Positions 51,937 through 60,615 of a stretch of 64,000 nucleotides of DNA are shown one piece after another. The position numbers and the translations under genes are program-made. The stretch is from Corallococcus coralloides DSM 2259 (lineage in GTDB: Bacteria > Myxococcota > Myxococcia > Myxococcales > Myxococcaceae). Numbering within the stretch: the first letter of the stretch is position 1; each line of letters starts with the position of its first letter. Where the stretch lies: positions 868,001-932,000 of the forward strand of contig NC_017030.1 in assembly GCF_000255295.1 (NCBI RefSeq). The letters run 5' to 3'. The notes beneath the pieces are model-generated. The model worked only from the letters and a program-made list of their open reading frames with translations, ran no database searches and was not told the DNA's origin.

Positions 51937-53478
51937 ATGAGCGCACAAGGTAAGCGGGTGGTGGTGGTGGGCGCGGGCGTGGGCGGACTGGCCGCGGCGG
52001 CGAGGCTCGCGCGGCAGGGCTTCGACGTCCAGGTCTTCGAGAAGACGCACGGCCCGGGAGGCCGGTGCAACCAGCTCCAGGTGGATGGGTTCACCTGGGA
52101 CGTGGGCCCCACCATCGTGCTGATGCCGGAGGTGTTCGAGGAGACCTTCCGCGCGCTGGGCCGCCGCATCGAGGACTACCTCACGCTGGTGCGGTGCGAC
52201 CCGAACTACCGGGTGCACTTCCGCGACGGCTCGGATGTCACCTTCACGTCCGAGCTGTGCACCATGGGCCGCGAGCTGGAGCGCGTGGAGCCGGGCAGCT
52301 TCCAGCGCTACCTGGCCTTCATGGCGCAGGGCCGTGAGCAGTACCGCATCAGCCTGGACCACTTCGTGGGCCGCAACTTCAACGGCGTGAGCGACTACTT
52401 CTCCCCCGGGGTGCTGGCGAAGATCTTCAAGGCCCGCGCGCACCGCCGCATGTACGCGGACGTCAGCCGCTACTTCCAGGACGACCGCCTGCGCGCGGCG
52501 ATGACGTTCCAGACCATGTACCTGGGTGTGTCTCCCTTTGAGTCGCCCGCGGTGTATGGCCTGTTGCCCTTCACGGAGCTGGGCGTGGGCATCTGGTTCC
52601 CGAAGGGAGGCCTGTATGCCATTCCGCTCGCGCTGGAGCGGCTGGCGCGCGAGGAGGGCGTGACGCTGCACTACGGCCAGTCGGTGGAGCGCATCCTCAC
52701 CGAAGGCGGGCGCACCACGGGCGTGCGGCTCGCGGGCGGCGAGGTGGTGTCCGCGGATGCCGTCCTGTGCAACGCGGACCTGCCGTACGCGTACGAGAAG
52801 CTCTTGGATCCGAAGGACGCGCCGTTCAAGCGAGGGGAGAAGCTGCGCTTCACCTCCAGCGGCTACATGCTCTACCTGGGCATGAAGAAGAAGGTGCCGG
52901 GCCTCTTGCATCACAACGTGATGTTCGGCCGGGACTACGCGGGCTCGTTCGACGACATCTTCCAGCGCTTCCGCGTGCCGGAGGACCCCAGCTTCTACAT
53001 CAACGTGCCCACGCGTACGGACCCCTCGCTGGCGCCGGAGGGGAAGGACTCCCTCTACGTGCTGGTACCCGTGCCGCACCAGCACCCGGGGATGGACTGG
53101 AAGGTGGAGGGCCCCAAGGTGCGCGCGAAGGTGTTCCAGCGCCTGGCGGAGCTGGGGTACCCAGACTTGGAAGCGGACATCGAAGTGGAGCGCGTCTTCA
53201 CCCCGGATGACTGGGCGGGCACGTACAACCTGGCGCGCGGCAGCGCGTTCGGGCTGGCGCAGAACTTCTTCCAGATTGGCCCTTTTCGTCCGGCCAACGT
53301 GGACCCCCACGTGAAGAACCTCTTCTTCGTGGGCGCCTCCACGCAGCCGGGCACGGGCCTGCCCACGGTGCTCATCTCCGCGCGGCTCGTCACCGAGCGG
53401 CTGACGGCGTGGGCGCAGAAGCAGGGCGTGGCGCTGTCGCCTCGCGCGGGCGTCCCGGCGGTGGAGGTGGCGGCATGA
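51937..53478 (+). CDS. crtI: Phytoene desaturase (CrtI type)
   Basis: The 513-residue FAD enzyme introduces double bonds into phytoene. The N-terminal VVVVGAGVGGLAAAARLARQ binds FAD, followed by the substrate-side EKTHGPGGRCNQLQVDGFTW and DVGPTIVLMP. The C-terminal signature VKNLFFVGASTQPGTGLPTV is that of bacterial-type carotenoid desaturases. M. xanthus has two CrtI forms; the operon one (CrtIb) completes desaturation begun by a separate CrtIa. The stop overlaps the crtB start by 4 bp. Confidence 0.93.
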   Translation: MSAQGKRVVVVGAGVGGLAAAARLARQGFDVQVFEKTHGPGGRCNQLQVDGFTWDVGPTIVLMPEVFEETFRALGRRIEDYLTLVRCDPNYRVHFRDGSDVTFTSELCTMGRELERVEPGSFQRYLAFMAQGREQYRISLDHFVGRNFNGVSDYFSPGVLAKIFKARAHRRMYADVSRYFQDDRLRAAMTFQTMYLGVSPFESPAVYGLLPFTELGVGIWFPKGGLYAIPLALERLAREEGVTLHYGQSVERILTEGGRTTGVRLAGGEVVSADAVLCNADLPYAYEKLLDPKDAPFKRGEKLRFTSSGYMLYLGMKKKVPGLLHHNVMFGRDYAGSFDDIFQRFRVPEDPSFYINVPTRTDPSLAPEGKDSLYVLVPVPHQHPGMDWKVEGPKVRAKVFQRLAELGYPDLEADIEVERVFTPDDWAGTYNLARGSAFGLAQNFFQIGPFRPANVDPHVKNLFFVGASTQPGTGLPTVLISARLVTERLTAWAQKQGVALSPRAGVPAVEVAA

Positions 53479-54509
53479 GCGCGACCGCTTCTCCAGAGCT
53501 CATCGCTCAAGGCTACCGGCGCGCGCGGGTCGTCACGCGCCACCACGCCAAGAGCTTCTTCTTCGCGTCGTACCTCCTCTTCGGACAACGGCGGAAGGCG
53601 GCCTTCGCGCTGTATGCCTTCTGCCGGCGGTTGGATGATCTGGTGGACGCGGGCGAGAGCGCGCTGCCGGGTGAAGCGCCCATGGACCTGGCGACGCGCC
53701 TGGCCCGGGCTCGCGAGCGCGTGGCGGAGGTGTACCTGCCGCTGCCGGAATTGGCCTCGAAGGAGCTGGGCCCTCCGTCCGCACGCCAGCCCTCCGCGGA
53801 GGCGCCGTCGCCTTGGGACCCGAGCGAGTTCGCGGCGCTGCGCCACACCATCCACCACTACCGGATTCCCGAGCAGCCCTTTCAGGACCTCATCTCCGGC
53901 ATGGAGATGGACCTGACGAAGGTGCGCTACGACACATGGGAGGAATTGGACCTGTACTGCTACCGGGTTGCAGGCGTGGTCGGGTTGATGCTGACGCCGG
54001 TGCTGGGCTGCGAGGACGCTCGCGCGGTGGAGCCGGCGGCGGACCTGGGTCGGGCGATGCAGCTCACCAACATCCTGCGCGACGTGCGCGAGGACCTGGA
54101 GCGCGGCCGGGTGTACCTGCCCTCGGAGGAGCTGCGTGCCTTTGGCATCACCGAGGACGACCTGCGCGCGGGGCGGGTGGACGCGAAGTGGCGCGACTTC
54201 ATGCGCTTTCAAATCCAGCGCGCGCGGGCGTACTACGCGCGGGCGGCGGCGGGCGTGCGCTACCTCACCGGCTTTGGCAGCCAGCGCATGGTGCGGCTGA
54301 TGGGCGCCATCTACGGCGACATCCTGCGCGACATCGAAGCGCGGGGTTACGACGTGTTCAGCGGCCGGGCCCACACGACGACGGGCCGCAAGCTGGAGCT
54401 GACGGCGACCGTGTTCCTGCGCCCCCGGGCCGCGCTGCCGGAGGCGCCCCTGGCCCTGCCGTCCGCGCCGGTGCCGCTGTTGCCCACGGGCACGGGAGGC
54501 TCGCGATGA
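53475..54509 (+). CDS. crtB: Phytoene synthase
   Basis: The start at ATG 53475 overlaps the crtI stop (ATGA). The 344-residue head-to-head prenyl synthase joins two GGPP to form phytoene. Both metal-binding motifs are present: YAFCRRLDDLVDAGE near residue 40 and GRAMQLTNILRDVREDLERG near 195. RYYARAAAG-like RARAYYARAAAGVRYL follows. The middle (EMDLTKVRYDTWEELDLYCY, RVAGVVGLMLTPVLG) also fits the trans-isoprenyl synthase fold. The C-terminal 40 residues are Pro/Ala-rich. Overlap with the next gene is again 4 bp. Confidence 0.94.
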   Translation: MSATASPELIAQGYRRARVVTRHHAKSFFFASYLLFGQRRKAAFALYAFCRRLDDLVDAGESALPGEAPMDLATRLARARERVAEVYLPLPELASKELGPPSARQPSAEAPSPWDPSEFAALRHTIHHYRIPEQPFQDLISGMEMDLTKVRYDTWEELDLYCYRVAGVVGLMLTPVLGCEDARAVEPAADLGRAMQLTNILRDVREDLERGRVYLPSEELRAFGITEDDLRAGRVDAKWRDFMRFQIQRARAYYARAAAGVRYLTGFGSQRMVRLMGAIYGDILRDIEARGYDVFSGRAHTTTGRKLELTATVFLRPRAALPEAPLALPSAPVPLLPTGTGGSR

Positions 54510-55957
54510 AGGCCTCGCGCGTGGCGGTGATTGGCGGCGGCATTGGTGGGCTGACGGCCGCGGGCCTGCTGGCGAAGGAGGGCCACGCGGTGACGCTGTT
54601 CGAAGGCGGCCCGTCCCTGGGCGGCAAGGCGCAGGCGGTGTCGGTGGAGGGGCTCACGCTGGACACGGGCCCCACGCTGCTCACGTTGCCGGCGCTGGTG
54701 CGCGGAACGTTCGAGCAGCTGGGCGCGGTGGACCTGCTGCCGCCGTTCACGGAGCTGGAGCCGCAGTGCACCTACCACTTCACGGACGGGTGCGGCTTCA
54801 CGGCGTACAAGGACCTGGAGCGCATGGCGGACAGCGCCGCGGAGCTGCGGCCCATCGAGCGCAAGGGCGTGCACTCCTTCTACGCGGAGGCCGCGGCCAT
54901 CTGGCGCGCGGCGGGCGAGCCCTACCTGGAAGCCCCCTTCGAGGGCATGGCCGGCTTCATGGCACGCGTGGCCCGCCGGGGCATCGGCGCGATGCTGGCG
55001 GGGATGAAGCTGGACACGCTGCACGCGCTGGCGGCGAAGCACTTCCAGACGCACCACCTGCGGCAGTACGTGGGGCGCTTCGCCACCTACGCGGGCGGAT
55101 CGCCGTATGCGTCCAGCGCGGCGTTCGCGCTCATCCCGCACATCGAACATGCGTATGGCGTGCACCACGTGCGCGGCGGCATCGGCGCGCTGGTGGAGGC
55201 GCTGGGGCAGGCGGTGCGGCGGCTGGGCGTGACGGTGCACCTGGACACGCGCGCGCGCTTCGAGCGCATCACCGAAGGCTACCGCGTGGAGCCGGTCGCG
55301 GAGGTGTTCGACAGCGTGGTGGTGAACGCGGATCCGCTGGCGTCGCTGCGCCGGGAGTCGGAGCCGCTGTCGCTGTCCGGCTTCGTGCTGCTCCTGGAGG
55401 TGGAGGGGCGCACGGCGGTTCCGCACCACGCGGTGATGTTCGGCGGGGACTACCGGAAGGAGTTCGACGAGCTCTTCGCGGGCCAGCTCGCCACGGACCC
55501 CACGGTGTATGTCTGCAACCCGTCCGCCACGGATCCGAGCATGGCGCCGCCGGGCCGCACGGGGCTGTTCGTGATGGTGAACGCGCCGGCCATGCCGCTG
55601 GAGGAGGGCAGGGCGGATCAGGCCCGGCGTGAGTGGGAGGCCAGCGCGGAGCGCGTGCGTGAGCAGATGTTCGAGAAGCTCGCCCGGCACTACCCGGCGT
55701 TGAAGGGGCGCGTGCGCGTGGTGGGGCAGCGCTCGCCGGTGGACCTGGCGGCGCGCGGGGCCCCGGGAGGTTCCATCTATGGCTTCCTGCCGCATGGCCG
55801 CTTTGGGCCGTTCCGCAGGCCGCGCATCCGGGGCGGCACGCCGGGGTTGTTCTTCGCGGGCGGCGGCACGCATCCGGGCGGCGGGGTGCCGCTGGTGATG
55901 CTGTCGGGCCGGTTCGCGGCCCAGATGGCGTCCGCGCACCTGCGGGAGGTCGCATGA
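54506..55957 (+). CDS. crtD: Carotenoid dehydrogenase (CrtI family, CrtD-like)
   Basis: The 483-residue paralog of the crtI product begins KASRVAVIGGGIGGLTAAGL and has SLGGKAQAVSVEGLTLDTGP and, near the end, GLFFAGGGTHPGGGVPLVML, the variant ending typical of CrtD and not of phytoene desaturase. In M. xanthus the corresponding gene (orf4, crtD/crtId) follows crtB in the same position. It probably desaturates the 3,4 bond after hydration by CrtC. The start at 54506 overlaps the crtB stop, and its stop overlaps crtC. Confidence 0.87.
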   Translation: MKASRVAVIGGGIGGLTAAGLLAKEGHAVTLFEGGPSLGGKAQAVSVEGLTLDTGPTLLTLPALVRGTFEQLGAVDLLPPFTELEPQCTYHFTDGCGFTAYKDLERMADSAAELRPIERKGVHSFYAEAAAIWRAAGEPYLEAPFEGMAGFMARVARRGIGAMLAGMKLDTLHALAAKHFQTHHLRQYVGRFATYAGGSPYASSAAFALIPHIEHAYGVHHVRGGIGALVEALGQAVRRLGVTVHLDTRARFERITEGYRVEPVAEVFDSVVVNADPLASLRRESEPLSLSGFVLLLEVEGRTAVPHHAVMFGGDYRKEFDELFAGQLATDPTVYVCNPSATDPSMAPPGRTGLFVMVNAPAMPLEEGRADQARREWEASAERVREQMFEKLARHYPALKGRVRVVGQRSPVDLAARGAPGGSIYGFLPHGRFGPFRRPRIRGGTPGLFFAGGGTHPGGGVPLVMLSGRFAAQMASAHLREVA

Positions 55958-56913
55958 AGTCCGTCCTCGCCCAGCACCTCCTGGCCGACGCGGCGGAGTC
56001 GTGCGCGCTGCCCGCGCTGCCGGACATGGCGGGGGCGTATCGCTGGTTCTACGCGGACGTGAGCGCCGGGCCGTACAGCGCGGTGTGCATCTTCATGCTG
56101 GGGTCGTTGTTCTCGCCGCGTTACTCCGTCGCGGCGCGGCGGGGCGGACATCCGCTGGCGTACAGCGCGGTGAACTTCGCGCTCTACCACCAGGGTGTGC
56201 GCAAGTTGTGGGTGCTGAGCGAGTACCCGCGCGTGGAGTTGCAGGGGCCGGGACGGCTGCGCATCGGCCGCTCCACGTTGACGCACGCGGTGGATGGCAC
56301 GGTGCGCATGGAGGTGGATGACGGGACGGCGCCGTGGGGCCGTCCGGTGCGCGCGAGCCTGACGTTGCGGCCGCTGACGGGGCAGGGCACGGAGGTACAG
56401 CTCATGCCGGGCCTGCCGCACTACTGGCAGGCATTGGCGCCCCGGTCGGAGGCCCGGCTGGAGGTGTCCACGCTGGGCGTGACGGCCGAGGGGCTGGGCT
56501 ACCACGACACGAACCACGGCCAGGAGTTGCTGGGCGCGCGGCTGTCCGGCTGGCACTGGGCGCGCACGCACCACGCGAACCATACGGTGGTGGACTACCA
56601 CCTGCCGGACGGCGTGGCGCCGGTGCGCATGGTGGCGGGGTCGAATGGAGTGGTGTGCGAGCGCGGCCCGAATCCCGAGGCACGTCCCACGAACCTGACG
56701 GGCTGGGGGCTGCGCGTCCCCTCGAAGCTGCACACGGGCAACGAGGTGGTGGGCGCGCCGCGCCTGCTGGAGTCGTCGCCCTTCTACGCGCGGCTGGAGT
56801 CGAGGCGGGACACGCTGGACACGATGGGCGAGGTGGCGGACTTCCGCCGCTTCCATTCCCCGTTCATCCGCTGGATGGCGCACTTCCGCACGCGCATGGG
56901 GAGGGCGGCATGA
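55954..56913 (+). CDS. crtC: Carotenoid 1,2-hydratase
   Basis: The 319-residue protein is of the hydroxyneurosporene synthase type, which adds water at the 1,2 double bond of an acyclic carotenoid end. It has YRWFYADVSAGPYSAVCIFM near residue 28, then LGSLFSPRYSVAARRGGHPL and, later, GLGYHDTNHGQELLGARLSG and WHWARTHHANHTVVDYHLPD, the conserved Trp/His-rich core. It has no signal peptide. Hydroxylated, later esterified carotenoids are the known M. xanthus products. It ends in an ATGA junction with the inserted 107-codon frame described next. Confidence 0.9.
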   Translation: MKSVLAQHLLADAAESCALPALPDMAGAYRWFYADVSAGPYSAVCIFMLGSLFSPRYSVAARRGGHPLAYSAVNFALYHQGVRKLWVLSEYPRVELQGPGRLRIGRSTLTHAVDGTVRMEVDDGTAPWGRPVRASLTLRPLTGQGTEVQLMPGLPHYWQALAPRSEARLEVSTLGVTAEGLGYHDTNHGQELLGARLSGWHWARTHHANHTVVDYHLPDGVAPVRMVAGSNGVVCERGPNPEARPTNLTGWGLRVPSKLHTGNEVVGAPRLLESSPFYARLESRRDTLDTMGEVADFRRFHSPFIRWMAHFRTRMGRAA

Positions 56914-56978
56914 GCGCGCTCAGGCTGGCAGGACCCTGTTGGATGCCTTCAGGCCCCCGGCCATCTCCGCACTTCACC

Positions 56979-57005
56979 AAACCTGTCCGACAGTCGGACC
57001 GGTTC
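56979..57005. repeat. Palindromic repeat, copy 1 (imperfect)
   Basis: Left arm AAACCTGTCCGAC (56979-56991), centre A (56992), right arm GTCGGACCGGTTC (56993-57005). Two positions differ from copy 2, breaking the right arm. It is in frame with the 107-codon reading frame. Confidence 0.85.
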
Positions 57006-57071
57006 CCGCTGCTCGCATGGAGCAGCAACCGCCTGGCCACGGCAAGCACCGGGTCGGGGCCAGGGGGCGCC

Positions 57072-57098
57072 AAACCTGTCCGACAGTCGGACAGGTTT
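57072..57098. repeat. Palindromic repeat, copy 2 (perfect)
   Basis: AAACCTGTCCGAC (57072-57084), centre A, GTCGGACAGGTTT (57086-57098): 13-bp perfect arms around one base. It lies 93 bp, exactly 31 codons, from copy 1, flanked by a short similar sequence on both sides. It resembles dispersed palindromic (REP-like) elements of myxobacterial genomes, which is inference. Confidence 0.85.
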
Positions 57099-57229
57099 CT
57101 GCTGCGCGTCGCCCGCGGGGGGGCCGCGCAGGATTCTCATTTCCCAGCCATGTGGGCGGAGTCCATGCCCGAGGGCGTGGAACGGCATTCGCATGCGGCT
57201 CCGTTCCGTGAGCGCGGAGGGCGGACGCC

Positions 57230-58348
57230 ATGAACGCGCTCGGCCTCTTCACGCTCGGATGGACGGTGATGGCCGGTGGCTTCAGCGCGGTGGCGCTGGC
57301 GCGGCTGTATCGCCGTGCACCCGTGACGGCTGGGGGGCCGCTGCCGTCCGTGCTGCTCCTGCGCCCCGTGGACGCGCCCACGCCGCTGGAGCTGGAGAAC
57401 CTGTCGCTCCCCATCGACTACGCGGGACCGCTGGAGCAGGTGGTGCTGTCGCCGTACCGGCCGCGCCTGGCCGAAGGCGTGCGCTGGCTTCCGAGCGATC
57501 CGGTATGCCCCAATCGCAAGGTGGGCCACCTGCTCTACGCGCTGGAGACGCTCGATGTTCGCGGGCGGGTGGTGCTCGCGGTGGACGCGGACGTGGCGGT
57601 GACGGGCGCGCTGGTGGAGGGCCTGGCCTCTCCCCTCGCAGCCGGCGCTGCCTTGAGCACCGCCGCTCCCACCCCCGTTGGCGCGGTGGACGCGGCGGGG
57701 CGCGCGATGGCGGGACTGCTCCGCTACACGCACCACAGCTTCCGCGCGCTGCACGCGATGAGCGCGGGCGCGCAGGCCGTGTGCGGCAAGGCGCTCGGGT
57801 TGTCACCGCGCGCGGCGGAGGAGCTGGCCGGACTGTCGGACCACATTGGCGAGGACCTGGAGCTGGCGAAGCGGCTGTACGCGCAGGGCCTGGACGTGGC
57901 GCTGAGCCCCGCGCCCGCGTGGGTGCCTGTCGCCAACGGGACGTCCTGGCGCGTGCCGCTGGAGCGCTTCACGCGCTGGATGCAGGTGCTCGCGAGCCAC
58001 CGGCCGGGTCTGTATCCCACCGTGCCGCTGCTCTTCACGCCCACCGTGCCGCTGCTGCTCCTGGCCGCGTGGCTCCATGAGGTCCCCGTATGGCTCGCGG
58101 TGGCGGCGCTCGTCGCCGTGCGCACATTGCTGTCACTTCGCCTCGCCGTTTTGAGCCGCGTGCCCTCGGAAGTGGACCAGGGCCACGCGCTGACGGATTG
58201 GCTACAGGGTGAGTTGCTGCTGCTCGCGGCCTTCGCGGCCTCGCTGACGCGGCAGGGAAGGGTGACCTGGCGCGGCCATACCTACGCGCTGGAAGCTGGG
58301 GGACGCATGGTGCGGGTGGCGTCGCAGTGGAGTGGAGGCCCGGGATGA
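57230..58348 (+). CDS. Glycosyltransferase, GT2/GT21-like, in the crt operon
   Basis: The 372-residue protein corresponds by position to orf6 of the M. xanthus carotenoid operon. It has an N-terminal helix (LGLFTLGWTVMAGGFSAVAL), a GT-A domain with VVLAVDADVAVTGALVEGLA (DxD-like DAD near residue 120), a cytosolic catalytic part, and C-terminal membrane segments (LFTPTVPLLLLAAWLHEV, LAVAALVAVRTLLSLRLA). The closest recognisable group is the ceramide-glucosyltransferase/HpnI type. It probably adds a sugar to the hydroxylated carotenoid end, which is inference from context. Confidence 0.8.
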   Translation: MNALGLFTLGWTVMAGGFSAVALARLYRRAPVTAGGPLPSVLLLRPVDAPTPLELENLSLPIDYAGPLEQVVLSPYRPRLAEGVRWLPSDPVCPNRKVGHLLYALETLDVRGRVVLAVDADVAVTGALVEGLASPLAAGAALSTAAPTPVGAVDAAGRAMAGLLRYTHHSFRALHAMSAGAQAVCGKALGLSPRAAEELAGLSDHIGEDLELAKRLYAQGLDVALSPAPAWVPVANGTSWRVPLERFTRWMQVLASHRPGLYPTVPLLFTPTVPLLLLAAWLHEVPVWLAVAALVAVRTLLSLRLAVLSRVPSEVDQGHALTDWLQGELLLLAAFAASLTRQGRVTWRGHTYALEAGGRMVRVASQWSGGPG

Positions 58349-58728
58349 CCTACGCGCGCTTCCTGGGGCTCTTCGTCGTCCTGCCCATCCTGTTCCTGCT
58401 CGTGCGCTACCGCCGCACGCTGTCGTGGCGCGGGCTGGCGCCCATGGGCTTGCTGCTCATCATCGTCTACGCGGCCACGTCGCCGTGGGACAACATGGCC
58501 GTGAAGTGGGGCCTGTGGGGCTTCGACCCGGAGCGCATCTGGGGAGTGAAGCTGGGCTACCTGCCGCTGGAGGAGTACCTCTTCTTCGGCCTCCAGACGC
58601 TGCTCGTGGGCCTGTGGGCGCGCGACCGGCTGGAGCGCGTGCTGGCGAAGAAGCCTCACGCCGTGCCTCCAGAACAGAAGACCGTCCGCGCGGAGCGGGC
58701 CCTGGAGCCTTCCGAGGTGGCGCCATGA
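58345..58728 (+). CDS. crtYc: Lycopene cyclase, CrtYc subunit
   Basis: The start at ATG 58345 overlaps the glycosyltransferase stop. The 127-residue membrane protein has three hydrophobic stretches (FLGLFVVLPILFLLV, LAPMGLLLIIVYAAT, LEEYLFFGLQTLLVGLW) and the family motif SPWDNMAVKWGLWGF and LGYLPLEEYLFF. Together with CrtYd it forms a heterodimeric cyclase, as in M. xanthus and some actinobacteria. The pair would introduce a beta-ionone ring at one end. Confidence 0.88.
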   Translation: MTYARFLGLFVVLPILFLLVRYRRTLSWRGLAPMGLLLIIVYAATSPWDNMAVKWGLWGFDPERIWGVKLGYLPLEEYLFFGLQTLLVGLWARDRLERVLAKKPHAVPPEQKTVRAERALEPSEVAP

Positions 58729-59072
58729 TGGAGACGCGCTGGGCGTACCTCATCCACCTGCTGGCTTGGACGCTGCCGGTGATTGCCATTCAACTGGCGG
58801 CGCTCGTGATGCACTACAAGGCCCGCTCGGGAGAGGTGCTGCGCGCGGTGCTTCCCCCGGCGTTCGTCATCGGCGTGTACCTGTCCATCGCGGACCACCT
58901 GGCCATCTCCACCGGCATCTGGAACTTCGGAGAGGGACGCCACGTGGGCGTGTACGTGGGCGCCGTGCCGCTGGAGGAGATCCTCTTCTTCATCATCACG
59001 AGCGTGCTGGTGTCGCTGGGGCTCGCGCTGTTCACGGCGCTCCTGCGGCTCCGGGAGGCGCGGGCGTCTTGA
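58725..59072 (+). CDS. crtYd: Lycopene cyclase, CrtYd subunit
   Basis: The start at ATG 58725 overlaps the crtYc stop by 4 bp. The 115-residue membrane protein has about three helices and the YcYd signature SIADHLAISTGIWNFGEGRH and VPLEEILFFIITSVL, parallel to the PLEE motif of CrtYc. It is the second half of the split lycopene cyclase. A second ATG one codon later is an alternative start. Confidence 0.87.
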   Translation: MMETRWAYLIHLLAWTLPVIAIQLAALVMHYKARSGEVLRAVLPPAFVIGVYLSIADHLAISTGIWNFGEGRHVGVYVGAVPLEEILFFIITSVLVSLGLALFTALLRLREARAS

Positions 59073-59746
59073 TTCGCGCGGCCAAGGGTGGGCCCTTCGG
59101 GTGGGCGGTGGACCGGTACATCGGGTGGAAGGTCCGCTCGACGTTCCGGGGCCTGTGGGTGCGGGGCGCGCTGCCCGCCGACGGCGTGGGCCGGCTCGTC
59201 TACCTGAACCACTCCAACTGGTGGGACGGCTTCGTGCTGCACCAGCTCTGCCAGGCGGCGAACTGGGACGGGTACTGCCTCATGGACGAGGACAACCTGC
59301 GCCGCTACCCCTTCCACACGAAGATGGGGGCCTTCAGCATCCGCAAACAGGACGCGATGTCGTCCCTGTCCTCGCTGCGGTACGCGAAGGAGTTGCTGCG
59401 CAAGCCGCGCGCGGCCGTGTGTGTCTTTCCGGAAGGGGAGCACCGGCCCTTCGGCGTCCACCCGCTGAAGCTGGAGCGCGGCGTGGAGCTGCTGGCCCGC
59501 GCGGCGAAGGCGGAGTGCGTGCCCATCGCCATCCGCTACGCCTTCTTCGAGCACGAGCGGCCGGACGTGTTGCTGGAGGTGGGCGACGTCCACGAGGCCG
59601 GGCCGCTGGAGCGCTTCCAGAGCGGGTTGGAAGCGGTGGTGCGGCGGGTGTCCGAGGCCACGAGCCTGGAGGGCTTCACACAGAGGGTGTCGGGGGCGAA
59701 AGGCGTGGCGGAGCGCTGGGACCGCGCGCGAGGCTTGGGCCCATGA
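59069..59746 (+). CDS. 1-acylglycerol-3-phosphate acyltransferase-like protein (PlsC type)
   Basis: The best start is TTG 59069, which overlaps the crtYd stop (TTGA) in the same way as the ATGA junctions; GGAGG lies about 10 bases upstream. The 225-residue protein has the acyltransferase motifs LNHSNWWDGF (H-x4-D, near residue 45) and VFPEGEHRPFG (near 130), like orf9 of M. xanthus. It may esterify the hydroxyl or sugar of the carotenoid with a fatty acid, matching known esters, though this is inference. It is followed directly by carA. Confidence 0.82.
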   Translation: MIRAAKGGPFGWAVDRYIGWKVRSTFRGLWVRGALPADGVGRLVYLNHSNWWDGFVLHQLCQAANWDGYCLMDEDNLRRYPFHTKMGAFSIRKQDAMSSLSSLRYAKELLRKPRAAVCVFPEGEHRPFGVHPLKLERGVELLARAAKAECVPIAIRYAFFEHERPDVLLEVGDVHEAGPLERFQSGLEAVVRRVSEATSLEGFTQRVSGAKGVAERWDRARGLGP

Positions 59747-60603
59747 GCCTGCGCATCCGCACCATCGCCCGGCTCACCGGCATCCGCGAGGCCACGTTGC
59801 GAGCCTGGGAGCGCCGCCATGGCTTCCCCCGTCCGGAACGCAGCGAGAACAACTACCGCGTCTATTCACGCGACGAGGTGGAGGCCGTCCGCCGGGTGGC
59901 GAAGCTGATGGAGGAGGGCCTCTCGGTGAGCGAGGCCATCGCCCAGGTGCGCGACGAGCCCCGGACGGTCATCCCGCCGGAAGCGCGGCACCTGGAGCGC
60001 TTCTGGGCGGCGGTGATGGTGCTGGATTCGGAAGGAGCGGACGCGGCGCTGTCCGCGGTCCAGGTGGGGCTGGGCGCGACCACGTATTGCGACACCATCC
60101 TCATTCCGTTGCTGCGCGAGATGGCCTCGCGCCTGGACGTGGCGCGCGAGCACATGGCATCCGCGCTGGTGCGGCACCGGCTGCGCATGCTGCTGGCGGG
60201 GATGGAGCGCGTGGGGGACGGGCCCCGGGGACTCCTGGCGTGTCCGGAGAGGGACCACCACGAGGGTGGGCTGCTCGCGCTGGGCGTGCACTTGAAGGCG
60301 CGGGGCTGGCGGGTGACGCTGCTGGGGGCGGACACGCCCTCGGAGGCGTTGCAGGGGGCGTGTATGCAGGTGCGCCCGGACCTGGTGGCGCTGTCGTTCA
60401 TCCGCCGCCGGGATGCGGACGACTTCGTCGCGGTGTTGTCCGAAGCGATGCATGCGTGCGCGCCCGCGCCGGTGGTGGTAGGCGGGCCCGGGGCGAGGGA
60501 GCACCTGAAGATGCTGTTCACCCTGGGCGCGCAGTACGCGGAGTCCGCGGAGGAGCTCATCGCCGTCTGGCAGCAGGCGCGAAACGCGCAGAACCGACCG
60601 TGA
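59743..60603 (+). CDS. carA: CarA, MerR-type repressor with B12-binding domain
   Basis: The start at ATG 59743 overlaps the acyltransferase stop. The 286-residue protein has an N-terminal MerR helix-turn-helix (IARLTGIREATLRAWERRHG, then YRVYSRDEVEAV) and a C-terminal cobalamin-binding domain. The DxHxxG motif is intact as DHHEGG at about residues 171-176, followed by GWRVTLLGADTP and VVVGGPG. In M. xanthus CarA represses the operon in the dark independently of B12 and is antagonised by CarS. Here the same is expected. Confidence 0.9.
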   Translation: MSLRIRTIARLTGIREATLRAWERRHGFPRPERSENNYRVYSRDEVEAVRRVAKLMEEGLSVSEAIAQVRDEPRTVIPPEARHLERFWAAVMVLDSEGADAALSAVQVGLGATTYCDTILIPLLREMASRLDVAREHMASALVRHRLRMLLAGMERVGDGPRGLLACPERDHHEGGLLALGVHLKARGWRVTLLGADTPSEALQGACMQVRPDLVALSFIRRRDADDFVAVLSEAMHACAPAPVVVGGPGAREHLKMLFTLGAQYAESAEELIAVWQQARNAQNRP

Positions 60604-60615
60604 AGCACCCACACC

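Larger units (their letters stand above)
56910..57233 (+). other. 107-codon frame spanning two palindromic repeats, between crtC and glycosyltransferase
   Basis: A frame starting ATGA at the crtC stop and ending ATGA at the glycosyltransferase start runs without interruption. It encodes MSALRLAGPCWMPSG, then two copies of KPVRQSDRF 31 codons apart, and RGGAAQDSHFPAMW. The two KPVRQSDRF blocks are the palindromes listed separately. The peptide is not homologous to anything I recognise, and its opening resembles MNALGLFTLGW, the start of the next gene. It may be an insertion that kept the operon's overlapping starts, or a spurious frame. I do not call it a functional gene. Confidence 0.5.
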
